The position numbers and the translations under genes are program-made. From NCBI RefSeq assembly GCF_023078455.1, contig NZ_CP095740.1:2654001-2718000 (forward strand): DNA of 64,000 bases, in the 5' to 3' direction. The stretch comes from Luteibacter aegosomatis. GTDB taxonomy: Bacteria; Pseudomonadota; Gammaproteobacteria; Xanthomonadales; Rhodanobacteraceae. Shown piece by piece: positions 18,593 through 27,011 of the stretch. Position 1 is the first letter of the stretch; every line of letters starts with the position of its first letter. The notes under the pieces were generated by a model that worked only from the letters and a program-made list of their open reading frames with translations, did not search any database and had not been told where the DNA came from.

Positions 18593-19633
18593 ATGACTTA
18601 CATCGCGAATCCCGAGCGCTACGACGGCGGCATGCCCTACCGCCGGGTGGGCCGCAGCGGCCTGGTGCTTCCCGCCGTCTCGCTCGGCCTGTGGCAGAAC
18701 TTCGGCGGCGTCGACCGGTTCGAGACCGGCCGCGCCATCCTGCGCCGTGCCTTCGATCGCGGCGTGACCCACTTCGACCTGGCCAACAACTACGGTCCCC
18801 CGTTCGGCTCGGCCGAGGAGAATTTCGGCCGCTGGATGGCCCAGGACTTCCGTCCCCACCGCGACGAGCTGGTGATTTCGACCAAGGCCGGTTGGGACAT
18901 GTGGCCCGGTCCCTATGGCGGCCCCACCGGCACGCGCAAGCACATCATCGCCAGCTGCGAGCAGAGCCTGCGCCGCATGGGCCTGGATTTCGTCGACATC
19001 TTCTATTCCCACCGCGTCGATCCCGACACGCCGTTGGACGAGACGATGGGCGCGCTGATTCACCTGCACCGCCAGGGCAAGGCGATGTACGTCGGCGTCT
19101 CGTCGTATTCGCCGGAACTGACCCGCGAGGCGGCGAAGATCCTGGCCGCCGAGAACGTGCCGCTGTTCATCCACCAGCCCAATTACTCGATGCTCAACCG
19201 CGACATCGAGCGCGGCCTGCTCGACGTGCTGGGCGAGCTGGGCACCGGCTGCATCGCCTTCTCGCCGCTCGCCCAGGGCATGCTGACGTCGAAGTACCTC
19301 AACGGCGTTCCCGACGATGCGCGCGCCGTACGCGAAGGCTCGCTGAAGTCGGACATGCTCACCGAGCAGAACCTCAACCACATCCGCGCGCTCAACGAGA
19401 TCGCCACGCGCCGCGGGCAGACGCTCGCGCAGATGGCCATCGCGTGGACATTGCGCGATCCGCGCGTCACGTCGTCGCTGATCGGTGCGCGCACGGTGGA
19501 GCAGCTGGACGATTCGCTGGATGCGGTGAAGCGGCTGGATTTCAGCGCCGCCGAGCTCGCGGAGATCGACCAGCATGCCCGGGACGGTGGCGTGGATCTG
19601 TGGGAGGTCTCGTCAGCGATCGGGCGGAAGTGA
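18593..19633 (+). CDS. yghZ: L-glyceraldehyde 3-phosphate reductase-like aldo-keto reductase
   Basis: A 346-residue AKR closely following E. coli YghZ: it opens with ANPERY, then SLGLWQNFG, HFDLANNYGPP and STKAGWDMWPGPYG, and contains the catalytic Asp/Tyr of DLANNY, a Lys in STKAG and His in YSHRVD. YghZ reduces L-glyceraldehyde 3-phosphate and methylglyoxal with NADPH. Start at 18593 matches the E. coli start; an in-frame ATG lies 15 bases upstream. It is convergent with yghU across a strong terminator. Confidence 0.93.
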   Translation: MTYIANPERYDGGMPYRRVGRSGLVLPAVSLGLWQNFGGVDRFETGRAILRRAFDRGVTHFDLANNYGPPFGSAEENFGRWMAQDFRPHRDELVISTKAGWDMWPGPYGGPTGTRKHIIASCEQSLRRMGLDFVDIFYSHRVDPDTPLDETMGALIHLHRQGKAMYVGVSSYSPELTREAAKILAAENVPLFIHQPNYSMLNRDIERGLLDVLGELGTGCIAFSPLAQGMLTSKYLNGVPDDARAVREGSLKSDMLTEQNLNHIRALNEIATRRGQTLAQMAIAWTLRDPRVTSSLIGARTVEQLDDSLDAVKRLDFSAAELAEIDQHARDGGVDLWEVSSAIGRK

Positions 19634-19672
19634 GTAAGAGCCGTGCGGCGTTATCGCCCGCCCTGAATCATC

Positions 19673-19710
19673 GCGCCGGGCTCCCCTGCTTTCGCAGGGG
19701 AGCCCGGCGC
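19673..19710. terminator. Bidirectional hairpin terminator
   Basis: Perfect 17-bp stem (19673-19689 with 19694-19710) with a TTTC loop, one of the strongest hairpins in the window. It serves both convergent genes yghZ and yghU. Confidence 0.7.
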
Positions 19711-19721
19711 CAGGCATTCGG

Positions 19722-20585
19722 TTATCGCGAATCGGCGATGCGGCCCTGGTCGAAATCCGCCGCATCGTGCCGCTCCAGCAACGCCGGCTCCCCCGACGTG
19801 CGATTCACCATCCTTCCCCGCCGCACCGCCGGCCGCGCACCCACCTCATCCACCCAGCGCTTGAGGTGCGCGTACTCGTGCACGGAAAGGAAGCGCGCCG
19901 AGTCGCCGTAGATCCACCCGTTCACCAGCGCCCCGTACCAGGGCCACACGGCCATATCGGCGATCGTGTAGCCATCGCCCCCCAGGTACCGGCTCACGGC
20001 CAGGCGCTTGTCGAGCACGTCGAGCTGCCGCTTGGTTTCCATGGCGAAACGATCGATGGCGTATTCGATCTTCGTGGGCGCATACGCATAGAAATGCCCG
20101 AACCCGCCGCCGAGGTAAGGACCCGAGCCCACCTGCCAGAACAGCCACGACAGGCATTCGGCCCGCGCCGCGGGCTCGGTCGGCAGGAAGGCGCCGAACT
20201 TCTCGGCCAGGTACACGAGGATCGCTCCGGACTCGAACACGCGAATCGGCTCGGCGCCGCTCCGGTCCATCAGCGCGGGAATCTTCGAATTGGGATTCAC
20301 CTCGACGAACCCGCTGCCGAACTGGTCGCCTTCGCCGATGCGGACGAGCCACGCGTCGTATTCCGCGCCTTCATGGCCGGCGGCGAGCAGTTCCTCGAGC
20401 ATCACCGTCACCTTCACGCCGTTGGGCGTGCCCTGCGAATACAGCTGCAGCGGATGCCGGCCCACGGGCAATGCCTTTTCGTGGGTAGCGCCGGAGACGG
20501 GACGATTGATATTCGCGAAACGGCCGCCGTTGGCCTTGTCCCAGGTCCAGACTTCCGGCGGTACGTAGTTCGATGCGTCGCTCAT
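19722..20585 (-). CDS. yghU: Glutathione S-transferase-like disulfide-bond oxidoreductase
   Basis: A 287-residue protein strongly like E. coli YghU: VWTWDKANGG and FANINRPVSGATHEKALP open the characteristic N-terminal extension, then LYSQGTPNGVKV, EVNPNSKIPAL and FESGAILVYLAEKFG form the thioredoxin-like domain, and GGFGHFYAYAPTKIEYAI the helical domain. The family binds two glutathiones and reduces disulfides and organic hydroperoxides. The start is MSDASNY at 20585. It lies tail-to-tail with yghZ. Confidence 0.94.
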   Translation of the reverse strand: MSDASNYVPPEVWTWDKANGGRFANINRPVSGATHEKALPVGRHPLQLYSQGTPNGVKVTVMLEELLAAGHEGAEYDAWLVRIGEGDQFGSGFVEVNPNSKIPALMDRSGAEPIRVFESGAILVYLAEKFGAFLPTEPAARAECLSWLFWQVGSGPYLGGGFGHFYAYAPTKIEYAIDRFAMETKRQLDVLDKRLAVSRYLGGDGYTIADMAVWPWYGALVNGWIYGDSARFLSVHEYAHLKRWVDEVGARPAVRRGRMVNRTSGEPALLERHDAADFDQGRIADSR

Positions 20586-20644
20586 GGATAGGATTCCGAT
20601 CAGGTCATGCCCGGATCGTATCAAACGGTCGTGCACGCCGGCGG

Positions 20645-21310
20645 TCATCCCACGCGCATGGACAGCTCCACGTCTTCCGCGAAGGGGACGGACAGGTAAC
20701 CGTTGGCGGGCGAGCGCACGTAGTCGAGGTATTCCGGGCTGTATTCGGCATTGTCCGCGATGACGAAAGCTCCCTTCTTCAGTGTGTGTTCCACGAGGGC
20801 GAGCACGTCGGGATACAGCGCCTTCGCGCCGTCGAGGAGCAGCAGGTCGACGCCATCGGGAAGGCCCGTGCGCAGTGTCTGCAACGCATCGCCTTCGCGG
20901 ATGTCCACCAGGTCGATCAGGCCGCCGGCCGTGAGATGGTCGCGTGCACGAGCCACCTTCGACGGCTCGAACTCGCAGGTGATCAGCTGGCCACCGCCGT
21001 TTTCCCGAAGCGCCGAGGCCAGGTGAAGCGTAGAGATGCCGAACGACGTGCCGAACTCGACGATGGAGCGCGCGCCGCTTCCGCGCGCCAGCATGTAGAG
21101 CAGGCGACCGGTTTCACGCGACACGGGAAGCGGCAAATCTTTCAGTTGTCCGTAGAACTGGAGGTATTCGGTCTTGCTACGCATCAGGCGCTCGTGGTCC
21201 TGATCGGCCAGGCCGGCGAGCGCCTGGCTGCGCGCGGGAGAGGCCTCCTCGGCGTCCTCGAACAGGCGGTCCAGCAAGGGTGCGACGGGGGTGGAGGTAA
21301 GGATGCTCAT
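20645..21310 (-). CDS. SAM-dependent O-methyltransferase
   Basis: A 221-residue methyltransferase of the catechol/caffeoyl-CoA O-methyltransferase-like class. The SAM motif I is VEFGTSFGISTLHLA, motif II falls in LITCEFEPSKV, and the acidic DLLLLDGAK corresponds to the metal-binding strand. AAGGA precedes the start by 9 bases. It is divergent from a TetR gene with shared palindromic control sequence, so it is probably repressed by that regulator. The acceptor substrate is unknown; aromatic catechols are a guess from the class. Confidence 0.8.
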   Translation of the reverse strand: MSILTSTPVAPLLDRLFEDAEEASPARSQALAGLADQDHERLMRSKTEYLQFYGQLKDLPLPVSRETGRLLYMLARGSGARSIVEFGTSFGISTLHLASALRENGGGQLITCEFEPSKVARARDHLTAGGLIDLVDIREGDALQTLRTGLPDGVDLLLLDGAKALYPDVLALVEHTLKKGAFVIADNAEYSPEYLDYVRSPANGYLSVPFAEDVELSMRVG

Positions 21311-21331
21311 GGTCTTTTTTCCTTCGGCTAA

Positions 21332-21379
21332 AAATGCGACGAATCCGTCAGAAAAGGATAGGATGCGTCCGTCGCATTT
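21332..21379. promoter_or_regulatory. Candidate TetR operator in divergent promoter
   Basis: A perfect 10-bp inverted repeat, AAATGCGACG (21332-21341) and CGTCGCATTT (21370-21379), is split by 28 bases in the 93-base gap between the O-methyltransferase and its divergent TetR gene. Its position over both promoters fits joint repression. Confidence 0.5.
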
Positions 21380-21403
21380 CCTATTCGCATTCCCGCCGTT
21401 GCC

Positions 21404-22045
21404 ATGACCGACCGCCGCATTCCACAGATTTCCTCGCGAAAACAGCCCAAACAGGCTCGCTCCAACGACCTCGTCGCGGCGATCCTCGAGGCGGCCACTC
21501 AGGTTCTGGTGAAGGAAGGCGCGCCACGCTTCACGACCGCACGCGTCGCGGAGAAGGCCGGAGTGAGCGTCGGCTCGATCTACCAATACTTTCCGAACAA
21601 GGCGGCCATCCTGTTCCGCCTGCAGCGCGACGAATGGCAAAGCACGTCGCGGATGCTTTGCGACATCATCCGGGACGCGAGCACGCCCCCGATGCACCGC
21701 CTGCGCACGCTCGTGCATGCCTTCGTTCGCTCGGAGTGCGCGGAGGCGGAAATGCGCACCGCGCTCCAGGACGCCGCGCCGCTGTACCGCGACGCGCCGG
21801 AAGCCAAGCATGCACACGACGAGGGCTACGAAGCCTTCGGCGACTTCATGGGCGAGGTGCTGCCTCGCCTGCCGATCGAGACGCGCACCTTGGCGGGCGA
21901 TCTCGTCATGAATACGTTGAGCGCCGTGGGCAAGGCGTTTTCGGACAGCCGCCGCACCGACGCGGAAATCACCGCCTACGCCGACGCCATGGCCGACATG
22001 GTGTGCGCGTATATCGACGGCCTTCGCCGAGCCGCGGAGGGATGA
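21404..22045 (+). CDS. TetR-family regulator of the O-methyltransferase
   Basis: A 213-residue repressor. The N-terminal helix-turn-helix spans about 22-65 (ILEAATQVLVKEG, VAEKAGVSVGSIYQYFPNK), and the rest is an all-helical ligand domain. The divergent O-methyltransferase and the inverted repeat between them make it the likely local regulator. The ligand is unknown. Confidence 0.85.
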   Translation: MTDRRIPQISSRKQPKQARSNDLVAAILEAATQVLVKEGAPRFTTARVAEKAGVSVGSIYQYFPNKAAILFRLQRDEWQSTSRMLCDIIRDASTPPMHRLRTLVHAFVRSECAEAEMRTALQDAAPLYRDAPEAKHAHDEGYEAFGDFMGEVLPRLPIETRTLAGDLVMNTLSAVGKAFSDSRRTDAEITAYADAMADMVCAYIDGLRRAAEG

Positions 22046-22084
22046 CGCATCGTCTCGATGCGCAACACCCGCCTGCCGAGCTGA

Positions 22085-22696
22085 TCAGCGCTTCGGCGAT
22101 CCCAGCCGCCAGGTGCGCAGCACTTCATGGCGGGAAAGGCCGATGTAGCTCTTGACTAGCGCGAACTCCGTCGCGGCGAAGCGCACCGGTTCGATGGGCG
22201 TCCGCGGGAGGCGGTGACGGGGGTCGTAGCACAGGGTCATGTGAGGCTCGTAAGCCCGCGAAGGAGAGAAGCCCCGGTCCGCCATCGCCATGGCCAAATC
22301 CGTGCGCAGCGCTCGAACATCGTCCAGTCCTTCCCCGCCGAGCAGCACGCAAGGACCGCTCGGCGCGGAAAACGTCATGATGGCGTCGAACCGGGCTTCG
22401 ATGGCGGGCATGCGGATCGTATCGGCCGCACGACAGGCCGACTCCACCGTGGCGTCGTCGACGTCGTGGCCGACCAGTTCAAGGGTGATGTGCAGCCGAT
22501 CGGGGGCGATCCTTTTACCCGACACGCCGGTTTCTCCAAGCAGGGCCTTGGCAATGGCATCGATGCGCAAGGCATCTTCGACGGTAGGCCGCAAGGCGAA
22601 AAACCATGTGTGGGTAGGTTGCGCAGCGGACTTGTCCGGCCGCTGCGTACTCGGGACACGGGGGGACGGATCGCCGAAGAGGCCTTGCTGACTCAT
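22085..22696 (-). CDS. thpR: RNA 2',3'-cyclic phosphodiesterase / 2'-5' RNA ligase
   Basis: A 203-residue member of the 2H phosphoesterase superfamily. The two catalytic His-x-Thr motifs are RLHITLEL near residue 68 and YEPHMTLCYD near 150. ThpR opens 2',3'-cyclic phosphates and ligates 2'-5' RNA ends in vitro. FFALRP near 32 is the usual first strand. The N-terminal 30 residues are a variable extension. It is convergent with the upstream TetR gene. Confidence 0.87.
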   Translation of the reverse strand: MSQQGLFGDPSPRVPSTQRPDKSAAQPTHTWFFALRPTVEDALRIDAIAKALLGETGVSGKRIAPDRLHITLELVGHDVDDATVESACRAADTIRMPAIEARFDAIMTFSAPSGPCVLLGGEGLDDVRALRTDLAMAMADRGFSPSRAYEPHMTLCYDPRHRLPRTPIEPVRFAATEFALVKSYIGLSRHEVLRTWRLGSPKR

Positions 22697-22833
22697 CTGA
22701 ATCGCTCGAACGGAAGGGCGTTACTTTACCGCGATACCCTTCAAAGCCACGCCGTCGTACCGTCGGCTTCATGACGTGGCCCGTGCACGGGTGCATGATG
22801 GCCAATGAATCCGTGACGTCAGGAGAGTTCCGC

Positions 22834-23493
22834 ATGGCCGAGCTGATCCTCACCACCCTCGACTGGGTGCCCGACATGCCTCGCGGCTACGTGCGCGACA
22901 TACGCGTGCGCTGGGCGCTCGAAGAAGCCGGGTTTTCCTATCGCGTGGAGGGCACGCCGCTGGAGGTCAAGACACCGGAGCACTATATCCACCAGCCCTT
23001 CGGCCAGGTGCCATGGCTGCAGGATGGCGACGTGACGCTCTTCGAAAGCGGCGCGATCCTCGATTATCTCGGGAGCAAGAGCGAAGCCCTGCTTCCCTCC
23101 GATCCGAAGGAGCGCGATCAGGCCAAAGTGTGGATGTACGCCGCCCTCAATTCGGTCGAGGCGGCCAGCCTGCCGTGGGCCTTCTTCAAGTTCATGAAAG
23201 ACGACTCTCCAGGCCCGGGGCGCCAGTGGCTGGACGACTTCGTCGCCATCCGTCTCCACAACCTGGAACGCGTGCTCACGCAGCGCGAATGGCTCGTGGA
23301 CTCCTTTTCGGTAGCCGACATCCTGATGGCCGACGTGTTGCGGTTGATCGACCGGTTCGGTGGCCTCGAGAACTATCCGGCGTGTGCCGGATATCTCGCT
23401 CGAGCGACGGCCCGTCCCGCTTTCGCGAAGGCGTTCGACGACCAGATCGCGTTCTTCGCCGCCGCCGACGAAAGGCGCGGCAAGGCGGGTTAG
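22834..23493 (+). CDS. Glutathione S-transferase family protein
   Basis: A 219-residue GST. The N-terminal thioredoxin-like half has VPDMPRGYVRDIRVRWALEE in the helix-1 region, the cis-Pro loop GQVPWLQD and the glutathione-binding LFESGAILDYL; the C-terminal half is helical with SVADILMADVLR, the conserved hydrophobic Asp capping box. AGGAGAG precedes the ATG by 7 bases, which settles the start at 22834 rather than further upstream. No catalytic Cys or Ser is obvious. It is a single gene, convergent with the next one. Confidence 0.85.
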   Translation: MAELILTTLDWVPDMPRGYVRDIRVRWALEEAGFSYRVEGTPLEVKTPEHYIHQPFGQVPWLQDGDVTLFESGAILDYLGSKSEALLPSDPKERDQAKVWMYAALNSVEAASLPWAFFKFMKDDSPGPGRQWLDDFVAIRLHNLERVLTQREWLVDSFSVADILMADVLRLIDRFGGLENYPACAGYLARATARPAFAKAFDDQIAFFAAADERRGKAG

Positions 23494-23566
23494 TCGACTG
23501 GAGCCGCCATGCGTCGCACCGACCGCCGGTGCGGCGGATACCCGCAGTCCGCCATCGAGCCCGGCA

Positions 23567-23986
23567 TCAGGCCACGCCGAGCTTCCCGCGCTCTCCGTCA
23601 TGCGGCGTGGATCCCGCCGGCAGGAACTCGGCCAGGTCCTCGTACTCGAAATACGGCCGGATCTCGATCTTGCTCGGTCCCGGCATCGGATTGGGACAAC
23701 GTTTCGCCCAGGCCACCGCCTCGTCCATGTCCTTGACGTTCCAGATCCAGAAACCGGCGACCAGCTCGCGGGTCTCGGCGAACGGTCCATCGATCACCGT
23801 GCGACTGGCACCGTCGAAGGCGACGCGCTTGCCGTTGACGCTGGGTTTGAGGCCCGCAGCCGCCACCATGACGCCGGCCTCGACCAGCTCGTCGTTGTAA
23901 CGGTCCATCGCCTCGAACATCTCGGGGGCGGGGGGCGCGCCGGCTTCGCTTTCCGGGGTAGCCAATACGAACACCATGACTCTCAT
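23567..23986 (-). CDS. YCII-related (DGPF) domain protein
   Basis: A 139-residue protein of the YCII/DGPF family, which includes proteins found beside ECF sigma factors. The hallmark segment is IDGPFAETRELVAGFWIW, followed by the EAVAWAKRCP helix. The fold is dimeric ferredoxin-like with a putative His/Asp active site. The start MRVMVFV has AGGAGA upstream. No sigma factor gene is adjacent, so no partner is identified, and biochemical function is unknown. Confidence 0.85.
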   Translation of the reverse strand: MRVMVFVLATPESEAGAPPAPEMFEAMDRYNDELVEAGVMVAAAGLKPSVNGKRVAFDGASRTVIDGPFAETRELVAGFWIWNVKDMDEAVAWAKRCPNPMPGPSKIEIRPYFEYEDLAEFLPAGSTPHDGERGKLGVA

Positions 23987-24187
23987 CGTCTGTCTCCTGT
24001 GGGCGGGCCGATTCGGCCTTTCATGAGGACGTCGAACGAGTCTGTCGGAAATCGACATGGCTGAGGGAAAAAACCGAGGCCCACGCCCAGAGACACGTGA
24101 ACAAATACTGTACTTATTGGTTTACTTTTTCGCGCGCCTGCCCTAGGCTCGAAGGTGTTGTTGTCACCATTGCCGGGAATTTCAAGC

Positions 24188-25198
24188 GTGACCACCCTGA
24201 CGGCCCAAGCCCCGAACTACGTCGATTCGCCGCAGTACCGCGACGGTCGCTTCCATAATCCCGTTCCGCGCCCTTCCATGGGTTGGTGGAAGGGGTTCAA
24301 GCTCACGCTCTCCTTCTTCTTCGCCAAACCGAAGGGTACGGTTCCCGATCGCCCCATCCCCGTGCGCCCGCTCACGCGCGCGCAATTGGACGCGGCACCC
24401 GATCGCAGCCTCTATCGGCTCGGGCATTCGACCGTGCTGGTGAAGTTGCGCGGGCAGTTCTGGCTCACCGATCCGGTGTTCTCGGAGCGGGCGTCGCCGG
24501 TCCAATGGGCGGGTCCGGCACGTTTCCACGCGGCGCCGATCGCCCTCGACGAGTTGCCCCCGCTGGCCGGTGTCATCCTTTCGCATAACCATTACGATCA
24601 CCTCGATCGCGACGCGGTCATTCGCCTGGCCATCAAGACCGACCGTTTCATCGCTCCGTTGGGCGTCGGCGACCAGCTCGTCGCATGGGGTATCGATCCC
24701 GATAAGGTGGAACAACGCGACTGGTGGCAATCGCTCGACTTCGAGGGGCTTCGGCTCACCGCTACGCCGGCCCAGCATTTCTCGGGCCGCGGGCTGAACG
24801 ACGGCGATAGCAGCCTCTGGGCTTCGTGGGTCATACAGGACGGCGACTTCCGCCTGTTCTTCAGCGGCGACTCGGGGTACTTCGACGGTTTCAAGGCCAT
24901 CGGCAAGGCGTTCGGTCCGTTCGATGTCACGCTCATGGAAACCGGGGCATACGACCCGCGCTGGGCGTTCGTGCACATGCAGCCGGAAGAAACCCTGCAG
25001 GCCCATCTCGACTTGCGCGGACGTTGGTTGCTGCCGATCCACAACGGTACGTTCGACCTGGCCATGCACGTGTGGCAGGAGCCGTTCGAGCGCATCGCCT
25101 CGCTGGCGGCCCAGCAAGGTGTTTCCCTTGCGACACCCGAAATGGGTGAGTGGCTGGATTTGAATGCTCCCCATGCGGGATCCGCCTGGTGGCGCTAG
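24188..25198 (+). CDS. MBL-fold hydrolase, NAPE-PLD/UlaG-like
   Basis: A ~336-residue metallo-beta-lactamase-fold enzyme. The zinc ligands are SHNHYDHLDRD near residue 138, His in TPAQHFSGRG near 195, an Asp in FSGDSGYFDG and His in PIHNGTF near 280. The N-terminal 60 residues (YRDGRFHNP..., FFFAKPKGTVPDRPIPVRPLT) are the same kind of extension seen in bacterial NAPE-PLD-like proteins. The start is unsure: GTG 24188 with GGGAA upstream, or GTG 24155. A 200-base AT-rich gap precedes it. Substrate unknown; membrane phospholipids are possible. Confidence 0.8.
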   Translation: MTTLTAQAPNYVDSPQYRDGRFHNPVPRPSMGWWKGFKLTLSFFFAKPKGTVPDRPIPVRPLTRAQLDAAPDRSLYRLGHSTVLVKLRGQFWLTDPVFSERASPVQWAGPARFHAAPIALDELPPLAGVILSHNHYDHLDRDAVIRLAIKTDRFIAPLGVGDQLVAWGIDPDKVEQRDWWQSLDFEGLRLTATPAQHFSGRGLNDGDSSLWASWVIQDGDFRLFFSGDSGYFDGFKAIGKAFGPFDVTLMETGAYDPRWAFVHMQPEETLQAHLDLRGRWLLPIHNGTFDLAMHVWQEPFERIASLAAQQGVSLATPEMGEWLDLNAPHAGSAWWR

Positions 25199-25205
25199 TC
25201 CCGCG

Positions 25206-25967
25206 TTATCCGTTCGTCGAAACCTTCAACGCCTCCGTCAACGCCAAGGCGTTGGGCACGGCCGCACCGCGAGCGGTATTGTCGAAGATGCACCAGACGT
25301 CGACACCCGCGTTCCGGGCGTCGAGCGCCCGAGTGGCCAGGGTTTCGATGAACCCCTCGTCGTAGGCCGAGTAGTAGATCTCCGGCGATCCGTGCAGTCG
25401 CACGTAAAGCGTTTTCGGATCGCCGGCCGGCTCGGCGCCGGCGATCGGCGGGGGATCCGCCAAGACGGCGGCGATGCGCGCCTTCGTCAGGGTTTCCGTA
25501 GCCTCTTCGGTGAACCAGGTCGCGTGCCGCGGCTCGCATACGACGCGTAAAGCCGTCAGGCGCCGCAAGGAGGCGAAGAACGTTTCCGCCGACGCTTTGT
25601 CGAACGTCAGACTGGGCGGCAACTGCAGCAGCAGGCAGCCCAGTTTGTCGCCCAGCGCTCCGGCTTCTTCCATGAAGCGTTCGAGTGCGTCGTCCGCGTC
25701 GCGCAACCTGAGCTCGTGCGAGATCGTCTTCGGCATCTTCACCGCGAACCGGAACGCGTCGGGCACGCTGGCGGCCCAGCGCGCGTACGTCTTCGGCTGG
25801 TGCGGGCGATAGAACGAGGTGTTGATTTCCACCGCATCGAACACCCGGGCGTACCGTTCGAGGTGACTGCCCTGCCCTTCGAACAGGGCAGCCACCTTCG
25901 ACGACAGGCTCCAACCGGCACAGCCGATGCGTATGGGCCGCAGCTTTTTTTCTTCGATCCTGGTCAC
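25206..25967 (-). CDS. DUF72 family protein (YecE-like)
   Basis: A 253-residue TIM-barrel protein of the DUF72 family. It opens with IRIGCAGWSL, then VEINTSFYRPHQPKTYARWA, FRFAVKMPKTISHELRL and LLLQLPPSL, and near the C-terminus YVRLHGSPEIYYSAYD and WCIFDNT. All of these are family landmarks. A GTG at 25967 is used as start since the longer frame upstream has no conserved residues. It is convergent with the MBL gene, 7 bases apart. Its role is unknown. Confidence 0.87.
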   Translation of the reverse strand: MTRIEEKKLRPIRIGCAGWSLSSKVAALFEGQGSHLERYARVFDAVEINTSFYRPHQPKTYARWAASVPDAFRFAVKMPKTISHELRLRDADDALERFMEEAGALGDKLGCLLLQLPPSLTFDKASAETFFASLRRLTALRVVCEPRHATWFTEEATETLTKARIAAVLADPPPIAGAEPAGDPKTLYVRLHGSPEIYYSAYDEGFIETLATRALDARNAGVDVWCIFDNTARGAAVPNALALTEALKVSTNG

Positions 25968-26020
25968 GGCGATGACTGTGAACCGACGTGGTCGAAGCCT
26001 TCGTGAAAAGCCTTTTCGCG

Positions 26021-26911
26021 TCAGCTGCCGTAGTCCATGCGTTCCAGGTCCGATAGCAGGGTCGGCCCGTTCGGGGTCCACCCAAGCCGCCGACGCGTCA
26101 GGGCGCTGGAAGCGGGCATGTCCACGCCGGCGAAAATGCCCATCCAACCGAAGTGGTCCCGCGCCTCTTCCTCCGACAGGGAAACCACGGGCAGACCGAG
26201 GCCGGCACCCACCACGCGCGCGATGTCACGTATCTCCACGCCCTCTTCCGCCACCGCATGATGACGCGCGCCCGGCTCCGCTTTTTCCAGGGCCAGGCGA
26301 TAGAGGCGAGCGACATCGTCGACCGGCGCTGCCGGCCAGCGGTTGCGGCCCTCGCCGATATAGCCGACGCGCCCCTTCTGCCTCGACAGTTCGATGAAGG
26401 GCGTGATCAGGCCCTGCCTCACGGTGTCGTGCACCTGCGGCAGGCGAACCACCGACACGTTCACCCCGTCGTCCAGCAACGCCTGCCCGGCGATTTCCGT
26501 GAGTCTGCGCGGGTTGGGATGATCGGGATTGAACACATCTTCCGTCGCGGGCTGACCGGGCGCGGCCTGGCCCATGCCGGTGCCCGAAGTGATCAACAAC
26601 GGACGTTGCGACCCTTTCAGAACGGCCCCGAGCGATTCGATGACCCGCCGGTCTTTCTCGCAGTTGGCGACGAAGTTCGAGAAATCGTGATCGAAGGCCG
26701 CATGAAGCACGGCGTCGGCATCCTCGGCACCGGCCTGGATCGACGGCAGGTCTTCGAGCGTCGCCCGGTGAGGCTCCGCTCCCGCCGCGTGCAACGACGC
26801 GGCCCCGTCTTCGGAACGGGTCATGCCGATCACCTCGTGGCCGGCCGCCAACAGCTCCGGAACGACGCGCGAACCGATGAAGCCGGTCGCGCCAGTAACG
26901 AAAATACGCAT
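26021..26911 (-). CDS. NAD(P)-binding extended SDR / epimerase-like protein
   Basis: A 296-residue protein with the NAD(P) motif VTGATGFIGSRVVPELL at residues 5-21. It has the look of the atypical extended SDRs: a TSGTGMG loop in place of the usual catalytic segment, and no Y-x-x-x-K seen in the expected place. RWPAAPVDDVARLYRLALE is the family's C-terminal block. Start at 26911 has GGGAGA upstream. It is divergent from an XRE regulator, which probably controls it. Substrate unknown. Confidence 0.82.
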   Translation of the reverse strand: MRIFVTGATGFIGSRVVPELLAAGHEVIGMTRSEDGAASLHAAGAEPHRATLEDLPSIQAGAEDADAVLHAAFDHDFSNFVANCEKDRRVIESLGAVLKGSQRPLLITSGTGMGQAAPGQPATEDVFNPDHPNPRRLTEIAGQALLDDGVNVSVVRLPQVHDTVRQGLITPFIELSRQKGRVGYIGEGRNRWPAAPVDDVARLYRLALEKAEPGARHHAVAEEGVEIRDIARVVGAGLGLPVVSLSEEEARDHFGWMGIFAGVDMPASSALTRRRLGWTPNGPTLLSDLERMDYGS

Positions 26912-27011
26912 GTGGACACTCTCCCATTGAGCTGATGGACGAGTGTCGTGCGCCATGCCAACCTATTAAAGTAGTGACATTATCCTGGTATCGAAACCAA
27001 CAGGCTTCGCC

